Positions 47,959 to 57,258 of a stretch of 64,000 bases of DNA are shown here, piece by piece. The number at the start of each line of letters is the position of its first letter. Position 1 is the stretch's first letter. This DNA is from Coriobacteriaceae bacterium. GTDB lineage: Bacteria > Actinomycetota > Coriobacteriia > Coriobacteriales > Coriobacteriaceae. Location of the stretch: assembly GCA_030525945.1 (NCBI GenBank), contig JAUNDT010000002.1, positions 124,001 to 188,000 of the forward strand, written 5' to 3'. The translations under genes were made by a program, and so were the position numbers. The notes beneath the pieces were generated by a model. The model did not search any database and was not told where the DNA came from. It saw only the letters and a program-made list of their open reading frames with translations.

Positions 47959-49242
47959 CACCTGAATTGCCTCGATCAGGCTCTTTATGCGAGCGGGGAC
48001 TCGGCAAACGAGATGCATGCCGTCGGGGCGATATTCTTCCTGGATGATATGTCCGTTTGTTCGAATATCACTGAGAAGAGAACCCTGGTCATACGGCAAA
48101 ATGCAGGATATGAGATAGTCTTTTGCGGTTGCTTCACGCGTTATGCGATCGCGAAGATCGTCGATCCCCTCCCCTGTCAGCGCGGAAAAGAAGACTGCGT
48201 GCGGCATGCGCCTTCGTATTGCGACAAGTTCCGCGGGATCAAGGAGATCGGTCTTGTTGAACACTGTAACCGCGGCATGCTCAGATGCACCGATTTCCGC
48301 CAGCACGCGCTCGACGGCATCGATCTGTCGTTGATGGTCCGGATCTGAAACGTCAACGACCTTCAGGATGAGATCGGCGTCCTTCACCTCTGACAACGTC
48401 GAGGTGAAGGCCTCAACAAGACCATGCGGCAGCTTTTGAATAAAGCCAACGGTGTCGGTGATGGTAAGCCGTCGTCCACCAGGCAACTCATAAGACCTCG
48501 TAGTGGGATCAAGCGTCGCGAAGAGCTTGTCCTCTGAGAGGACATCGGAATCCGTAAGGCGGTTAAGAAGGGTGGACTTACCGGCGTTGGTATAACCCGC
48601 AAGTGCAACGCGATATGAATCGGACAGCGCGCGCTGCTTGGATTGAACGCCGCGACGCTCCTGGAGCTCGCGAAGCTCTCTTCTCAATGAGGTGATCTTC
48701 CCGCGAATCATGCGGCGGTCAATCTCGAGCTGGCTCTCGCCCTGACCGAACCTGCTTCCGATGCCACCCCTCGTCTGCTCCTTAGCAAGATGGCTCCACA
48801 TGCCACGAAGGCGTGGAAGCAGGTACTGTAGCTGGGCAAGTTGCACTTGAAGCCTGCCTTCGCGCGTGCGGGCATGCAGTCCAAAGATATCCAGGATAAG
48901 GGCGGTTCGGTCAATGACCTTAGTGGGTTCGCCTAAAGCTCGCTCAAGATACGATTGCTGGGACGGAGATAGATCATCGTCGAAAATCACCACATCGGCA
49001 TCAAGCCGAGATACGAACCCCTTGAGCTCTTCAACCTTACCAGATCCGATATAGGACTTGGGAACCGGCCGATCCAGACGCTGTGTCAGCCGAGCAACCA
49101 CCTGTGCACCCGCCGTGTCAGCCAAGCGTTCTAGTTCATCGAGCGATCGGTCAATGGGCCATCCACCATCATGGAGATCAACGCCGACGAGTATCGCCCG
49201 CTCCGCAACAGGGGCCGTCGATACGGGCTCAAAGCGAGCCAT
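47956..49242 (-). CDS. hflX: Ribosome-splitting GTPase HflX
   Basis: 428 residues from the ATG at 49242, overlapping the miaA TGA (TGATG). The N-terminal HflX domain has RAILVGVDLH and PKSYIGSGKVEELKGF, then VIFDDDLSPSQQSYLERALG and VIDRTALILDIFGLHARTRE (in order), a coiled coil with GIGSRFGQGESQLEIDRR, and the G domain VALAGYTNAGKSTLLNRLT, DTVGFIQKLPHGLVEAF, NKTD. It splits stalled 70S ribosomes under stress. Its pairing with miaA is common. Confidence 0.96.
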   Translation of the reverse strand: MARFEPVSTAPVAERAILVGVDLHDGGWPIDRSLDELERLADTAGAQVVARLTQRLDRPVPKSYIGSGKVEELKGFVSRLDADVVIFDDDLSPSQQSYLERALGEPTKVIDRTALILDIFGLHARTREGRLQVQLAQLQYLLPRLRGMWSHLAKEQTRGGIGSRFGQGESQLEIDRRMIRGKITSLRRELRELQERRGVQSKQRALSDSYRVALAGYTNAGKSTLLNRLTDSDVLSEDKLFATLDPTTRSYELPGGRRLTITDTVGFIQKLPHGLVEAFTSTLSEVKDADLILKVVDVSDPDHQRQIDAVERVLAEIGASEHAAVTVFNKTDLLDPAELVAIRRRMPHAVFFSALTGEGIDDLRDRITREATAKDYLISCILPYDQGSLLSDIRTNGHIIQEEYRPDGMHLVCRVPARIKSLIEAIQV

Positions 49243-50159
49243 CAGAGGCCCATTTCTGCGCAAATTGCGTCAACTGCAGAGGAGACATCGTGTTCGTCCA
49301 TGGAAATCCAGCGAATGCGCTCATCTCTCCTGCACCAGGAGAGCTGTCGCTTGGCATACCTGCGAGAACGCTGCTTGATGAGAGAAACCGCCTCGTCCAA
49401 GCTCGTCTTCCCATCTAGGGCGTCGATGATTTCCTTATAGCCGATAGCCTGCCGGGCAGTGAGGGAATCCGCCACACCGCTGCTCACCAGGTTTTTAACC
49501 TCATAAAGAAGACCTTGATCCATCATGAGGTCGACGCGTTTGTCGATGCGCTCGTACAACCTGGATCGCTCCATGCTGAGCGCATACGACACGTAAGGAT
49601 ATACGGCGCGGGGAGTTGAAAACCCCGCTGCCTGCTCGGCATAGGAAGAGCCCTCATCGCACATTTCCAGCGCACGAATGACACGTTTGACGTTGTGAGG
49701 GTGGATCAATTCGGCACTTTTCGCATCGCGCTCGGCGAGCAGTCGATGAAGCTCTTCGGCGCCGAGGTCGGCCGCCATCTGGTTGTACTGCGAGCGCCGC
49801 TCATCACTCACTTCGCCCTTGGGAAACACCATGTCATCCAAGGCGGCCCTAAGATACAAGCCTGTTCCCCCGCAGAAGACGGGAACTTTTCCCTGCTTTT
49901 GCAGCCGATTAATTTCACTTCGTGCATCGCGCTGGTACAGCGCTGCCGAGTACGGCTCGTCGACATCGACGAGGTCAATCAGCCTCAGCGGGACGAGGCG
50001 CTCGGCAGCAGGTGTCTTGGCGGTGCCGATATCCATTCCCCGATATACCTGCATGGCATCAGCGGATAGCACCTCGGTGCCAAGACGGTGCGCGAGCTCA
50101 TCGGCAACGGCACTTTTCCCAACGGCAGTAGGCCCCGTGATGGCGATAATGGGCGTCAT
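49242..50159 (-). CDS. miaA: tRNA dimethylallyltransferase
   Basis: 305 residues. P-loop AITGPTAVGKSAVADELAHR, SADAMQVYRGMDIGTAKT, LVDVDEPYSAALYQRDA, FCGGTGLYLRAALDDM, ARQAIGYKEIIDAL and RYAKRQLSWCRRD. MiaA prenylates A37 of tRNAs reading UNN codons, using DMAPP from the MEP pathway seen in this window. MiaB, the next modification step, is encoded directly upstream with a four-base overlap. Confidence 0.96.
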   Translation of the reverse strand: MTPIIAITGPTAVGKSAVADELAHRLGTEVLSADAMQVYRGMDIGTAKTPAAERLVPLRLIDLVDVDEPYSAALYQRDARSEINRLQKQGKVPVFCGGTGLYLRAALDDMVFPKGEVSDERRSQYNQMAADLGAEELHRLLAERDAKSAELIHPHNVKRVIRALEMCDEGSSYAEQAAGFSTPRAVYPYVSYALSMERSRLYERIDKRVDLMMDQGLLYEVKNLVSSGVADSLTARQAIGYKEIIDALDGKTSLDEAVSLIKQRSRRYAKRQLSWCRRDERIRWISMDEHDVSSAVDAICAEMGL

Positions 50160-51517
50160 CGCGGGTCGCCTACCGATTCACCGGACAGGTACCACGTGCG
50201 AGCGGTATCGACGTGAACATCGAGGATTCGCCCGATGAGCGATGAGGAATCGCAGCCCTGAGGAACCGGGCAGTGCACCGTCTGATTCCACGGGCTTTTA
50301 CCCACGAGGACATCGTTGTTCTTCTTTGACGTGCCCTCGATGAGCATCGGAACCGTCGTGTTGAGGGCGTGTTGGTTGTAGTCAAACGCGGTCTGTTCAA
50401 CATGTTTGACCAACCGGTCAAAGCGCTGCTGAATAACCTCACGCGGCGTTGGGTCCTCAATCTCTGCGGCAGGGGTGCCAGCGCGCTTGGAGTAAATAAA
50501 TGTGAACGCTTGAGCGAACTTGGCTTCATCCACAAGAGATACGGTCTGCTCGAAGTTCTCTTCGGTCTCGCCCGGGAAGCCAACGATGATGTCCGTCGTA
50601 AGCGCGATGTGCGGAATCCGGTCACGAACCTGATGCACAAGATCGAGATACTGCTCGCGCGTATATTTGCGGTTCATCAACTTCAGAATGCGGGAAGAAC
50701 CCGACTGAACGGCCAAGTGAAGCTGCGGCATGACGGAAGGAACCTCGGCCATGGCGTCGATGGTCTCGGGCAACAGGTCCTTGGGGTGCGAGGAGGTGAA
50801 GTACACACGCTCAATACCCGTGTCTCCAACGCGGCGCAATAGCTCGGCAAAACGAGGAGCGGAGCCATGATCGCGACCGTATGAATTCACATTTTGGCCG
50901 AGCAGCGTAACTGACCTGACGCCCTGACGAGCAAGGCCGGCAACCTCGTCGACAATCTCATTCATATCGCGGCTTTTCTCGCGGCCGCGCACATAGGGAA
51001 CGATGCAGTAACTGCAAAAGTTATTGCATCCCGTCATGATAGGGACCCAAGCGTGATAGGCAGTTTCACGGTGCCAGGGCATATCGGTGGCGCTGCCCGA
51101 GTCAATCTCCTCGACACGAACGTGCAAATCTCCGTCGGCAAAGGCGTCGGCGAGAAGCTCAGCGACGTGAGCGATTGAATGCGTGCCGAAGATGACGTCA
51201 ACATTGTCAACGTTCGTCAGCAGGCCGCTGCCGTCACGCTGGGCGATGCAACCGCCAACGGCAACAATGCGCCGACCGCTCGGTGAGGGAGGCAAACTCT
51301 TGCAAGACGAGCACTGTCCATACAGACGGGTGTCAGCAGCCTCACGGACACAGCATGTCATGAATATGACGATATCGGCGTCCTCGGGAGCCGAGGCCTG
51401 AAGACAACCACAGGAATCGAGCAGGCCACTGACGCGCTCGGAATCATGCAGATTCATCTGACAGCCAAAGGTGCGAATGAAGTACGTCTTTCCCGAAAGA
51501 ACAGAAAGGTCGGACAT
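50156..51517 (-). CDS. miaB: tRNA-2-methylthio-N6-dimethylallyladenosine synthase
   Basis: 453 residues. UPF0004 domain YFIRTFGCQMNLHDSERVSG, radical-SAM cluster GCNNFCSYCIVPYVRGREKS (Cx3Cx2C), LLGQNVNSYG, LHLAVQSGSSRILKLMNRKY and IIVGFPGETEENFEQT, with a C-terminal TRAM region. It adds the methylthio group to i6A37 made by MiaA; the two genes overlap by four bases. spoVS lies eight bases upstream. Confidence 0.95.
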   Translation of the reverse strand: MSDLSVLSGKTYFIRTFGCQMNLHDSERVSGLLDSCGCLQASAPEDADIVIFMTCCVREAADTRLYGQCSSCKSLPPSPSGRRIVAVGGCIAQRDGSGLLTNVDNVDVIFGTHSIAHVAELLADAFADGDLHVRVEEIDSGSATDMPWHRETAYHAWVPIMTGCNNFCSYCIVPYVRGREKSRDMNEIVDEVAGLARQGVRSVTLLGQNVNSYGRDHGSAPRFAELLRRVGDTGIERVYFTSSHPKDLLPETIDAMAEVPSVMPQLHLAVQSGSSRILKLMNRKYTREQYLDLVHQVRDRIPHIALTTDIIVGFPGETEENFEQTVSLVDEAKFAQAFTFIYSKRAGTPAAEIEDPTPREVIQQRFDRLVKHVEQTAFDYNQHALNTTVPMLIEGTSKKNNDVLVGKSPWNQTVHCPVPQGCDSSSLIGRILDVHVDTARTWYLSGESVGDPR

Positions 51518-51525
51518 GAGAAAAC

Positions 51526-51837
51526 CTACTTAACGTCGTCAGAGATTACGAGAGAGTCCATAGAGCCCACAGTGATGTGATGGACGTAAATGGACAAGCG
51601 AATTGCCGTGCGTGACTCACCGTTAATAACGATGTCGGAAAAAATCGGTGCACACGAGATGTCAAACCCGGTGGGAATCAAAAAGCCGCGGGCGATGGCC
51701 ATGGCCTTAATCGCCTGGTTAACGGCGCCCGCTCCCACACACTGCATGTTAACGGGAACCCCATCCTTAACCATACCGGCGATGGCTCCCGCAACTGAGG
51801 CAGGTGACGATTTGCTCGAGACCTTTAGGTACTCCAT
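51526..51837 (-). CDS. spoVS: Stage V sporulation protein S (SpoVS) family
   Basis: 103 residues, slightly longer than the usual 86. The family signature is strong: EYLKVSSKSSPASVAGAIAG, VNMQCVGAGAVNQAIKAMAI and ARGFLIPTGFDISCAPIFSD. SpoVS is an Alba-like DNA/RNA-binding fold named from Bacillus sporulation but present in many non-sporulating bacteria. No sporulation genes are seen here. A promoter at 51852-51880 precedes it and miaB follows on the same strand. Confidence 0.93.
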   Translation of the reverse strand: MEYLKVSSKSSPASVAGAIAGMVKDGVPVNMQCVGAGAVNQAIKAMAIARGFLIPTGFDISCAPIFSDIVINGESRTAIRLSIYVHHITVGSMDSLVISDDVK

Positions 51838-51851
51838 GTGTGTTTCTCCAG

Positions 51852-51880
51852 CGTATAAAGTGCGTTTGTGCAGCTAGCAA
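51852..51880 (-). promoter_or_regulatory. Promoter for spoVS-miaB-miaA-hflX
   Basis: Minus strand TTGCTA (51880-51875), 17-bp spacer, TATACG (51857-51852), 14 bp before the spoVS ATG. Confidence 0.6.
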
Positions 51881-51915
51881 AAGACGATAGCGCATAGCCC
51901 CAGCCAGGGCAAGAA

Positions 51916-53004
51916 TCAGGCGTCCTCTTTGCCGATGTCAAAGGTAACGGTAATGCGATCTTTCGTGACGCGAATCTTGGGATCGTGAACCAAGGACAGG
52001 TAGTAGCGAGATGCAAGATCGGAGAAATCGCGTTCGAGCACGCGCGAAAAGGCCTCGAGGTCCTCATGGGCGATTTTGAGTCCGCGGCGATCTCGCGTCA
52101 AATCGATTGCGGCAGGCTCATGAGCCGCAGGAGCTTTTTCACGAAGAAGCTTGGAGGCAATGCTTCGCAAAGGGGCAATTGTTCCGGCCAAGATGCGATG
52201 CGCCGTACGCTCGGAGATATCGATGCCAAGTCGATGGACGATTCCGATGAAATCAGACGCATCCGCGGCGCACGCGAGCCTGTCAACGATGGGAAGCTGG
52301 TCTTCCGAGTCAATAAAGAGCAACTGCGACACATCAACGCGCTTCGCCGCATGTGCGAACAGAGTTGCGGCGATCTCCGTAGGGGTGCCGAGATACACGT
52401 CGCAGCCGTGAAGCTCCTCGCATGCAAATTCGCAGGCAGTACGGATGATGTTATGAGGGCCACGAGCACACACGAGCGCGCCGTCATCGTTTTTAGCGAC
52501 CTGAGGCCACGTTGACTGATCAGCACGCTCCGAGAGGGTCGTGGTATCAACCACGATCTTGAAGGATGTACCCAGCCCCTCACCAGAGGCGACGACCTCT
52601 GAGAGCTGGGTATTCTGACGGATGGAGAAGAGAGCCATGCCTCGGCCATGAACACCCCATCGGTCCATCTTCATGGACTCGAGCTTAGAGGTGACGCGAG
52701 CATCAAAGATACGCTCGCGCATATCATCGGGAACGCCTGTTCCGTCATCAAGGAAGAGGAGGGTGCGCAGACCCTCCTCTTTCATGGTCGCAACGTAGAT
52801 ATTTTGGGCACCGGCATCGCGAGCATTGCGAAGCATTTCGACAACAATGTCCTCAACGTGCTGGATATCGTGCTTGGCCTGACGGCGCTCTGCCTCCGAA
52901 ACGCGAAGGCGCACGAAACCGGCACCGAGGTTCTCCTCGACACGGAGATTGCCCTCTCCCGACATCGAGGCGATAAACGAGATCAGATCGTTGCCCTCAG
53001 CCAT
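51916..53004 (-). CDS. GHKL-fold ATP-binding protein of unknown function
   Basis: 362 residues, no membrane segment and no histidine-phosphotransfer domain. The Bergerat ATP site is recognisable: N box EDIVVEMLRNARDAGA (Glu56, Asn60), DDGTGVPDDM (86-95) and a lid-like DRWGVHGRGMALFSIRQ (about 112-128). This resembles MutL/Hsp90/gyrase-type GHKL proteins more than kinases. The C-terminal two thirds match nothing I know. It lies nine bases after rny and 78 bases before spoVS on the same strand; the association with RNase Y and SpoVS suggests RNA or nucleoid biology, but function is unknown. Confidence 0.75.
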   Translation of the reverse strand: MAEGNDLISFIASMSGEGNLRVEENLGAGFVRLRVSEAERRQAKHDIQHVEDIVVEMLRNARDAGAQNIYVATMKEEGLRTLLFLDDGTGVPDDMRERIFDARVTSKLESMKMDRWGVHGRGMALFSIRQNTQLSEVVASGEGLGTSFKIVVDTTTLSERADQSTWPQVAKNDDGALVCARGPHNIIRTACEFACEELHGCDVYLGTPTEIAATLFAHAAKRVDVSQLLFIDSEDQLPIVDRLACAADASDFIGIVHRLGIDISERTAHRILAGTIAPLRSIASKLLREKAPAAHEPAAIDLTRDRRGLKIAHEDLEAFSRVLERDFSDLASRYYLSLVHDPKIRVTKDRITVTFDIGKEDA

Positions 53005-53013
53005 GGTTGCCCG

Positions 53014-54570
53014 CTATTTGGCGATATCGAATGCGCGGCTCTCGCGGATAACGACCACGCGAACCTGACCGGGATACTCCATCTCCTCCTCGATCTGCTG
53101 GGCGATGTTGTGCGCCAGCACGGTTGCCTCGGAGTCGGAGACCTTATCAGGCTGAACCATAACATGGACCTCGCGGCCGGCCTGCATAGCGTACGTGCGC
53201 TCAACGCCATCGTAGGAGTTTGCGATCTCCTCGAGCTTCTCAAGACGCTTGATGTAGTTCTCTGCAGACTCGCGGCGTGCGCCGGGACGAGAGGCGGAAA
53301 TGGCATCGCCAGCCTGGACAAGCACATCCAGGACCGTGTTGGGATCGGTATCGCCGTGATGGGCCTCAATGGCATGAACGATAGCGGGCTTTTCGCCATA
53401 GCGACGGGCGAGCTCTGCACCGATGACGGCGTGCGGGCCCTCGACCTCATGGTCGATTGCCTTACCGAGGTCGTGAAGGAGGCCGGCGCGCTTGGCAGTC
53501 ACGACATCGACGCCAAGTTCAGCGGCCATGATAGCGCAAAGGTCGGCGACCTCAAGGCTGTGGCGCAGAACATTCTGGCCGAACGACGTGCGGTAACGGA
53601 GCGCACCGAGCGTGCGGACGATCTCGGGGTGAAGATCGTGAACGCCCGTATCGAAGGCAGCCTGCTCGCCCGCCTCGCGAACGCGCTGGGAGACCAGGTC
53701 CTCAGCCTTGCGATACATCTCCTCGATACGCGCGGGGTGGATACGGCCGTCGGCAATGAGGTTCTCGAGCGCGACGCGAGCCGTCTCACGGCGAACGGGG
53801 TCGAAGCTGGAGAGAATCACGGTCTCAGGTGTATCGTCAATCACGAGATTGACGCCGGAGATCTGCTCAAAGGTGCGGATGTTGCGGCCCTCGCGGCCGA
53901 TGATGCGACCCTTCAGGTCATCGGAAGGGATGTGCACGGAGGTCACCGTGACCTCGGCGGTGTGATCGGACGCGCAGCGCTGAATAGCCAGGGAAATAAT
54001 CTCCTGAGCGGTCTTATGGCACTCTGCCTTCACCTTCTGCTCGGACTCACGGATGATCGAGGCCGCCTCATGAGTCACCTCGCCGCGAACCTTGTCAAGC
54101 AGCTCAGCATGGGCGTCCTCACGGGTGAGCTCGGAGATCCGCTCGAGCTCGCTGTTTTGACGTGCGTACAGCTCATCGAGCTCACGGGTGCGCTTGTCGA
54201 GCTGGCCCTGCTGGCTGGAAAGCTGGTGCTCGCGCTTATCAAGGGCGTCGTTGCGACGATCGAGAGACTCCTCGCGCTGAATTACACGGTTCTCGAGAAC
54301 GCGGATCTCCTTCTTGCGCTGGGCCTCTTCGGCTTCGGCAGCCTGCTTGCTCTGAATAATCTGCTCCTTGGCCTCGAGCAGGGCTTCCTTTTTGAGGGTC
54401 TCAGCGGTTCGCTGCGCCTCGGCAACGACCTGCTCGGCCTGAGCCTGAGCGGACTGAACCTTGGATTCAGCCTCCTTGATGCTCCCGTTCTTGGCATTGC
54501 GCATCACCAGGGATGCGATACCTGCACCGAGAACGAGGCACACGACGCCAACGAGAATCTCGATAAGCAT
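53014..54570 (-). CDS. rny: Ribonuclease Y
   Basis: 518 residues from the ATG at 54570, six bases after AAAGGAG. An N-terminal membrane anchor ([20 protein letters not shown]) is followed by a long coiled coil (about 25-205), a KH domain with [20 protein letters not shown], and an HD domain with [20 protein letters not shown] and [18 protein letters not shown]. RNase Y is the membrane-bound endoribonuclease that starts mRNA decay in Gram-positives. RNase J is also present (63.8 kb). It has a strong promoter overlapping the recX stop. Confidence 0.96.
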   Translation of the reverse strand: MLIEILVGVVCLVLGAGIASLVMRNAKNGSIKEAESKVQSAQAQAEQVVAEAQRTAETLKKEALLEAKEQIIQSKQAAEAEEAQRKKEIRVLENRVIQREESLDRRNDALDKREHQLSSQQGQLDKRTRELDELYARQNSELERISELTREDAHAELLDKVRGEVTHEAASIIRESEQKVKAECHKTAQEIISLAIQRCASDHTAEVTVTSVHIPSDDLKGRIIGREGRNIRTFEQISGVNLVIDDTPETVILSSFDPVRRETARVALENLIADGRIHPARIEEMYRKAEDLVSQRVREAGEQAAFDTGVHDLHPEIVRTLGALRYRTSFGQNVLRHSLEVADLCAIMAAELGVDVVTAKRAGLLHDLGKAIDHEVEGPHAVIGAELARRYGEKPAIVHAIEAHHGDTDPNTVLDVLVQAGDAISASRPGARRESAENYIKRLEKLEEIANSYDGVERTYAMQAGREVHVMVQPDKVSDSEATVLAHNIAQQIEEEMEYPGQVRVVVIRESRAFDIAK

Positions 54571-54739
54571 GTGGTACTCCTTTTGGTGAACTAAGCATAA
54601 GAAACGTATGCCCACGGATGCAGGCACACGGGCATTTGCACGGTATGGTCCACCGAAGAGGGTATGAAATCGCACCGATAGAAAATATCGTCAATCTCAT
54701 CCAAGCCGGATGAGCGCATAACAAACAAATGACATGTCT

Positions 54740-54768
54740 ATCCTACGGTGTAGCAAGGGTTTTGTCAA
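54740..54768 (-). promoter_or_regulatory. Promoter for rny
   Basis: Minus strand TTGACA (54768-54763), 17-bp spacer, TAGGAT (54745-54740). The -35 overlaps the recX stop codon. The roughly 165-base leader carries two small hairpins (CTCATCC/GGATGAG at 54696-54714 and CGATA/TATCG at 54676-54690). Confidence 0.8.
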
Positions 54769-55445
54769 AAATCCTCATCCATGTCGTCATTGATCCGATC
54801 ACGAGCGGCACGAGCGGCCACTGAGTAGGAGAATCCTTTTGACATGAGATGTCGCACGAGCTTATCGAACGCGCGGCCATCCGGGATGGACTTCCTGCTC
54901 AAAAGCTCCCGCGCCCGCTCGAGATCATCATCCTCATCAAAATACTCATCAGGGTATCCAGGCAGCTGAGACGTCTCAACGCCGCGGCGTTTCAACTCCA
55001 GTTCAATTTTCCGTCTCCCCCATCCTCGGCGCTTGCGCTCATCAATGAAATACGATGCAAAGCGCTCATCGTTGAGGAACTTGAGGTCTACGGCGCGAGA
55101 GAGCGTCGGATCGACTTCCTCGATGCGAAAGCCGTAATCAAGCAGCTTGGATCGAGCTTCACCGATGGCATAGTCTCGTCGAGAGAGCATTTCGGTAAGC
55201 AGATTGAAGCAAACGCGAGCTTCGATCGCATGAATCGCGTCAAACGCCTCTTCCTCAGGGAGCGGCAAGGGCAAGCCTTCATTCATGAGCACACGCCCCA
55301 CACGGACGGGCACGACGATCTCGCGCACAGCGCCGTTGTCGATGTGGCAAGCAACGTGAGCTATGGGCTTTTTAGCAGAAAAGGAGCTTGAGGCGCGCCC
55401 CTTATCGGGTAGATGCACCTCAAGCTCGGTCATAGACAAGGACAT
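54765..55445 (-). CDS. recX: Regulatory protein RecX
   Basis: 226 residues. The three-helix RecX repeats are visible: ARVCFNLLTEMLSRRDYAIG with EARSKLLDYGF, then DLKFLNDERFASYFIDERKR and GWGRRKIELELKRRGV, then DKLVRHLMSKGFSYSVAARA. RecX modulates RecA filaments. Its ATG overlaps the recA TAA by one base, so it is translated with recA. About 55 extra N-terminal residues precede the core. Confidence 0.93.
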   Translation of the reverse strand: MSLSMTELEVHLPDKGRASSSFSAKKPIAHVACHIDNGAVREIVVPVRVGRVLMNEGLPLPLPEEEAFDAIHAIEARVCFNLLTEMLSRRDYAIGEARSKLLDYGFRIEEVDPTLSRAVDLKFLNDERFASYFIDERKRRGWGRRKIELELKRRGVETSQLPGYPDEYFDEDDDLERARELLSRKSIPDGRAFDKLVRHLMSKGFSYSVAARAARDRINDDMDEDF

Positions 55446-56557
55446 TACAGGCTGCTGGCAGAAGGCTCGTCAGCAGGCGCGTCGGCAAGCTCAACGATTT
55501 CACCGACGGGCTCATCCTCGAGCTCCAGACCACAGGCCACGCGGACCTTATGGTCAATTTCGGCCATAAGCGCGGGATTCTTACGCAACGTGTCCTTTGC
55601 CGCCTCGCGGCCCTGCCCCAGACGTTCGCCATCGTAGGTGTACCAGGCACCGGATTTCGTAGCGATCTCGTATTCGACGGCCATATCGAGAACAGAACCC
55701 TCTTTTGAGATGCCCGTGCCATACATGATGTCGAACTCGGCAGTTTTGAACGGAGCAGCGACCTTGTTCTTAACAACTTTGGCACGCACACGGTTGCCAA
55801 TGATTTCATCCTTATTCTTAATACTCTCGGTGCGACGGATGTCAATGCGAACGGAGGAGAAGAACTTCAGTGCGCGACCGCCCGTCGTCGTCTCGGGGTT
55901 GCCGAACATCACGCCGATCTTCTCACGCAGCTGGTTAATAAAGATGCAGGTGGTATTAGATTTAGAAAGTGAGCCGGCGAGCTTTCGAAGCGCCTGGCTC
56001 ATAAGGCGTGCCTGCAAGCCCACCGTCGTATCGCCGATTTCACCCTCAATCTCCGCGCGGGGAACAAGAGCGGCAACCGAGTCGATAACGACAACATCGA
56101 TGGCGCCCGAGCGAACGAGCATGTCGCAAATCTCCAACGCCTGCTCACCGGTATCGGGCTGTGAAATGAGGACCTCGTCGATGTCGACGCCAATGCGGGC
56201 CGCATACGTTGGGTCGAGCGCATGCTCGGCATCGATAAACGCCGCGACACCACCCATGGCCTGAGCCTCAGCCAAAATCTCAAGAGAGAGCGTCGTTTTA
56301 CCCGAAGACTCCGGACCGTAGATTTCGATGATGCGGCCACGCGGGACGCCACCGATGCCCAAAGCGGCATCGAGTGACAGCGCACCCGTTGGAATAGCCT
56401 CAACTTCAAGCTCAGGGCCGCCGTCGCCAAAGCGCATGATGGCACCCTTGCCAAACTTCTTATCGATCTCCGCCTTAGTGGCTTCGATCATCTTGTCGCG
56501 CTCGGCGCCCGTCGTGCGCTCATGGATGACGCGAGCGGGTCCAGAATTCTTTGCCAT
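55445..56557 (-). CDS. recA: Recombinase RecA
   Basis: 370 residues. Walker [101 protein letters not shown] and [17 protein letters not shown]. The C-terminus is acidic as usual. RecA drives homologous recombination and LexA cleavage. The start follows GGAGGAAGC. Its promoter contains a LexA box, so it belongs to the SOS regulon. Confidence 0.98.
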   Translation of the reverse strand: MAKNSGPARVIHERTTGAERDKMIEATKAEIDKKFGKGAIMRFGDGGPELEVEAIPTGALSLDAALGIGGVPRGRIIEIYGPESSGKTTLSLEILAEAQAMGGVAAFIDAEHALDPTYAARIGVDIDEVLISQPDTGEQALEICDMLVRSGAIDVVVIDSVAALVPRAEIEGEIGDTTVGLQARLMSQALRKLAGSLSKSNTTCIFINQLREKIGVMFGNPETTTGGRALKFFSSVRIDIRRTESIKNKDEIIGNRVRAKVVKNKVAAPFKTAEFDIMYGTGISKEGSVLDMAVEYEIATKSGAWYTYDGERLGQGREAAKDTLRKNPALMAEIDHKVRVACGLELEDEPVGEIVELADAPADEPSASSL

Positions 56558-56584
56558 GCTTCCTCCTCAACGTAAGCCTCAATA

Positions 56585-56613
56585 ATAGTATGCGAACGGT
56601 TGTTCGTGGTCAA
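56585..56613 (-). promoter_or_regulatory. recA promoter with embedded LexA box
   Basis: Minus strand TTGACC (56613-56608), 17-bp spacer, TACTAT (56590-56585). The spacer holds GAACGGTTGTTC (plus-strand coordinates 56594-56605), a perfect GAAC-N4-GTTC operator. The rest of the 222-bp gap to pncC shows no gene. Confidence 0.9.
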
Positions 56614-56779
56614 GGCTGTTGAGACAATTGTAGGAAGAGCATTACATGGGTTCTCGCGCATGCTCTGAACAGAATCTGCCACGAAATACGGGCTCAACTG
56701 ACACTCGCAGGTCAAACGGCTACGGCAGAGCGAGGAAACAACACGGACGCATGTCAGACGCATTCAACTTTTAGAAAAG

Positions 56780-57253
56780 CTACAAAAGTCGAACGCGCTC
56801 CAAAAGACGATTGGCTGCAAACTCGCACGCTTGGCGACGTACATCGTTCCTCGAGCCCGCAAAGGAGCACCGGTGCACGAATACTCCCCCGTCGTCGCAG
56901 GTCGCAATATACACGGTGCCAGCGGGATCGGCTTCGGTGCCTCCGCCAGGACCCGCGTAGCCGGTAGCGCTTACGGACATCGTGGCGCAAAACAGCTCGC
57001 GCGACCGATCGGCCATTTCTCGTGCCGTCTGCTCGCTCACAGCTGTATAGGCGGCAAGTGTCTCGGCCTTAACGCCAAGCACGTCACGCTTGATTTCATC
57101 GCAATAGGTCACCGCGCCGCCGCGCAAGACGCTGCTCGCTCCGGGAATGTCGGCAAGGCTTGCGGCAATTAGTCCCGCAGTGCAGGACTCAGCCGTGCAA
57201 ATTGTGATGCCTCGTGCAGCGGCCTCGCGAACCAGGACCTCAAAGGGATTCAT
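56780..57253 (-). CDS. pncC: CinA C-terminal domain protein (nicotinamide-nucleotide amidohydrolase, PncC)
   Basis: 157 residues, the stand-alone CinA C-terminal domain without the N-terminal MoeA-like part. Motifs: ITICTAESCTAGLIAASLAD, GGAVTYCDEIKRDVLGV, VSEQTAREMADRSRELF and VSATGYAGPGGGTEADPAGT. PncC deamidates NMN to nicotinate mononucleotide in NAD salvage. Placement between pgsA and recA matches the pgsA-cinA-recA order of many bacteria. It lies five bases after pgsA. Confidence 0.94.
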   Translation of the reverse strand: MNPFEVLVREAAARGITICTAESCTAGLIAASLADIPGASSVLRGGAVTYCDEIKRDVLGVKAETLAAYTAVSEQTAREMADRSRELFCATMSVSATGYAGPGGGTEADPAGTVYIATCDDGGVFVHRCSFAGSRNDVRRQACEFAANRLLERVRLL

Positions 57254-57258
57254 GGAAC

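Noticed and set aside
52648-54594. Plus-strand open frame of 648 codons opposite rny and the GHKL gene
   Set aside because: Leu/Asp-rich antisense of the RNase Y coiled coil and HD domains; no RBS or domain.
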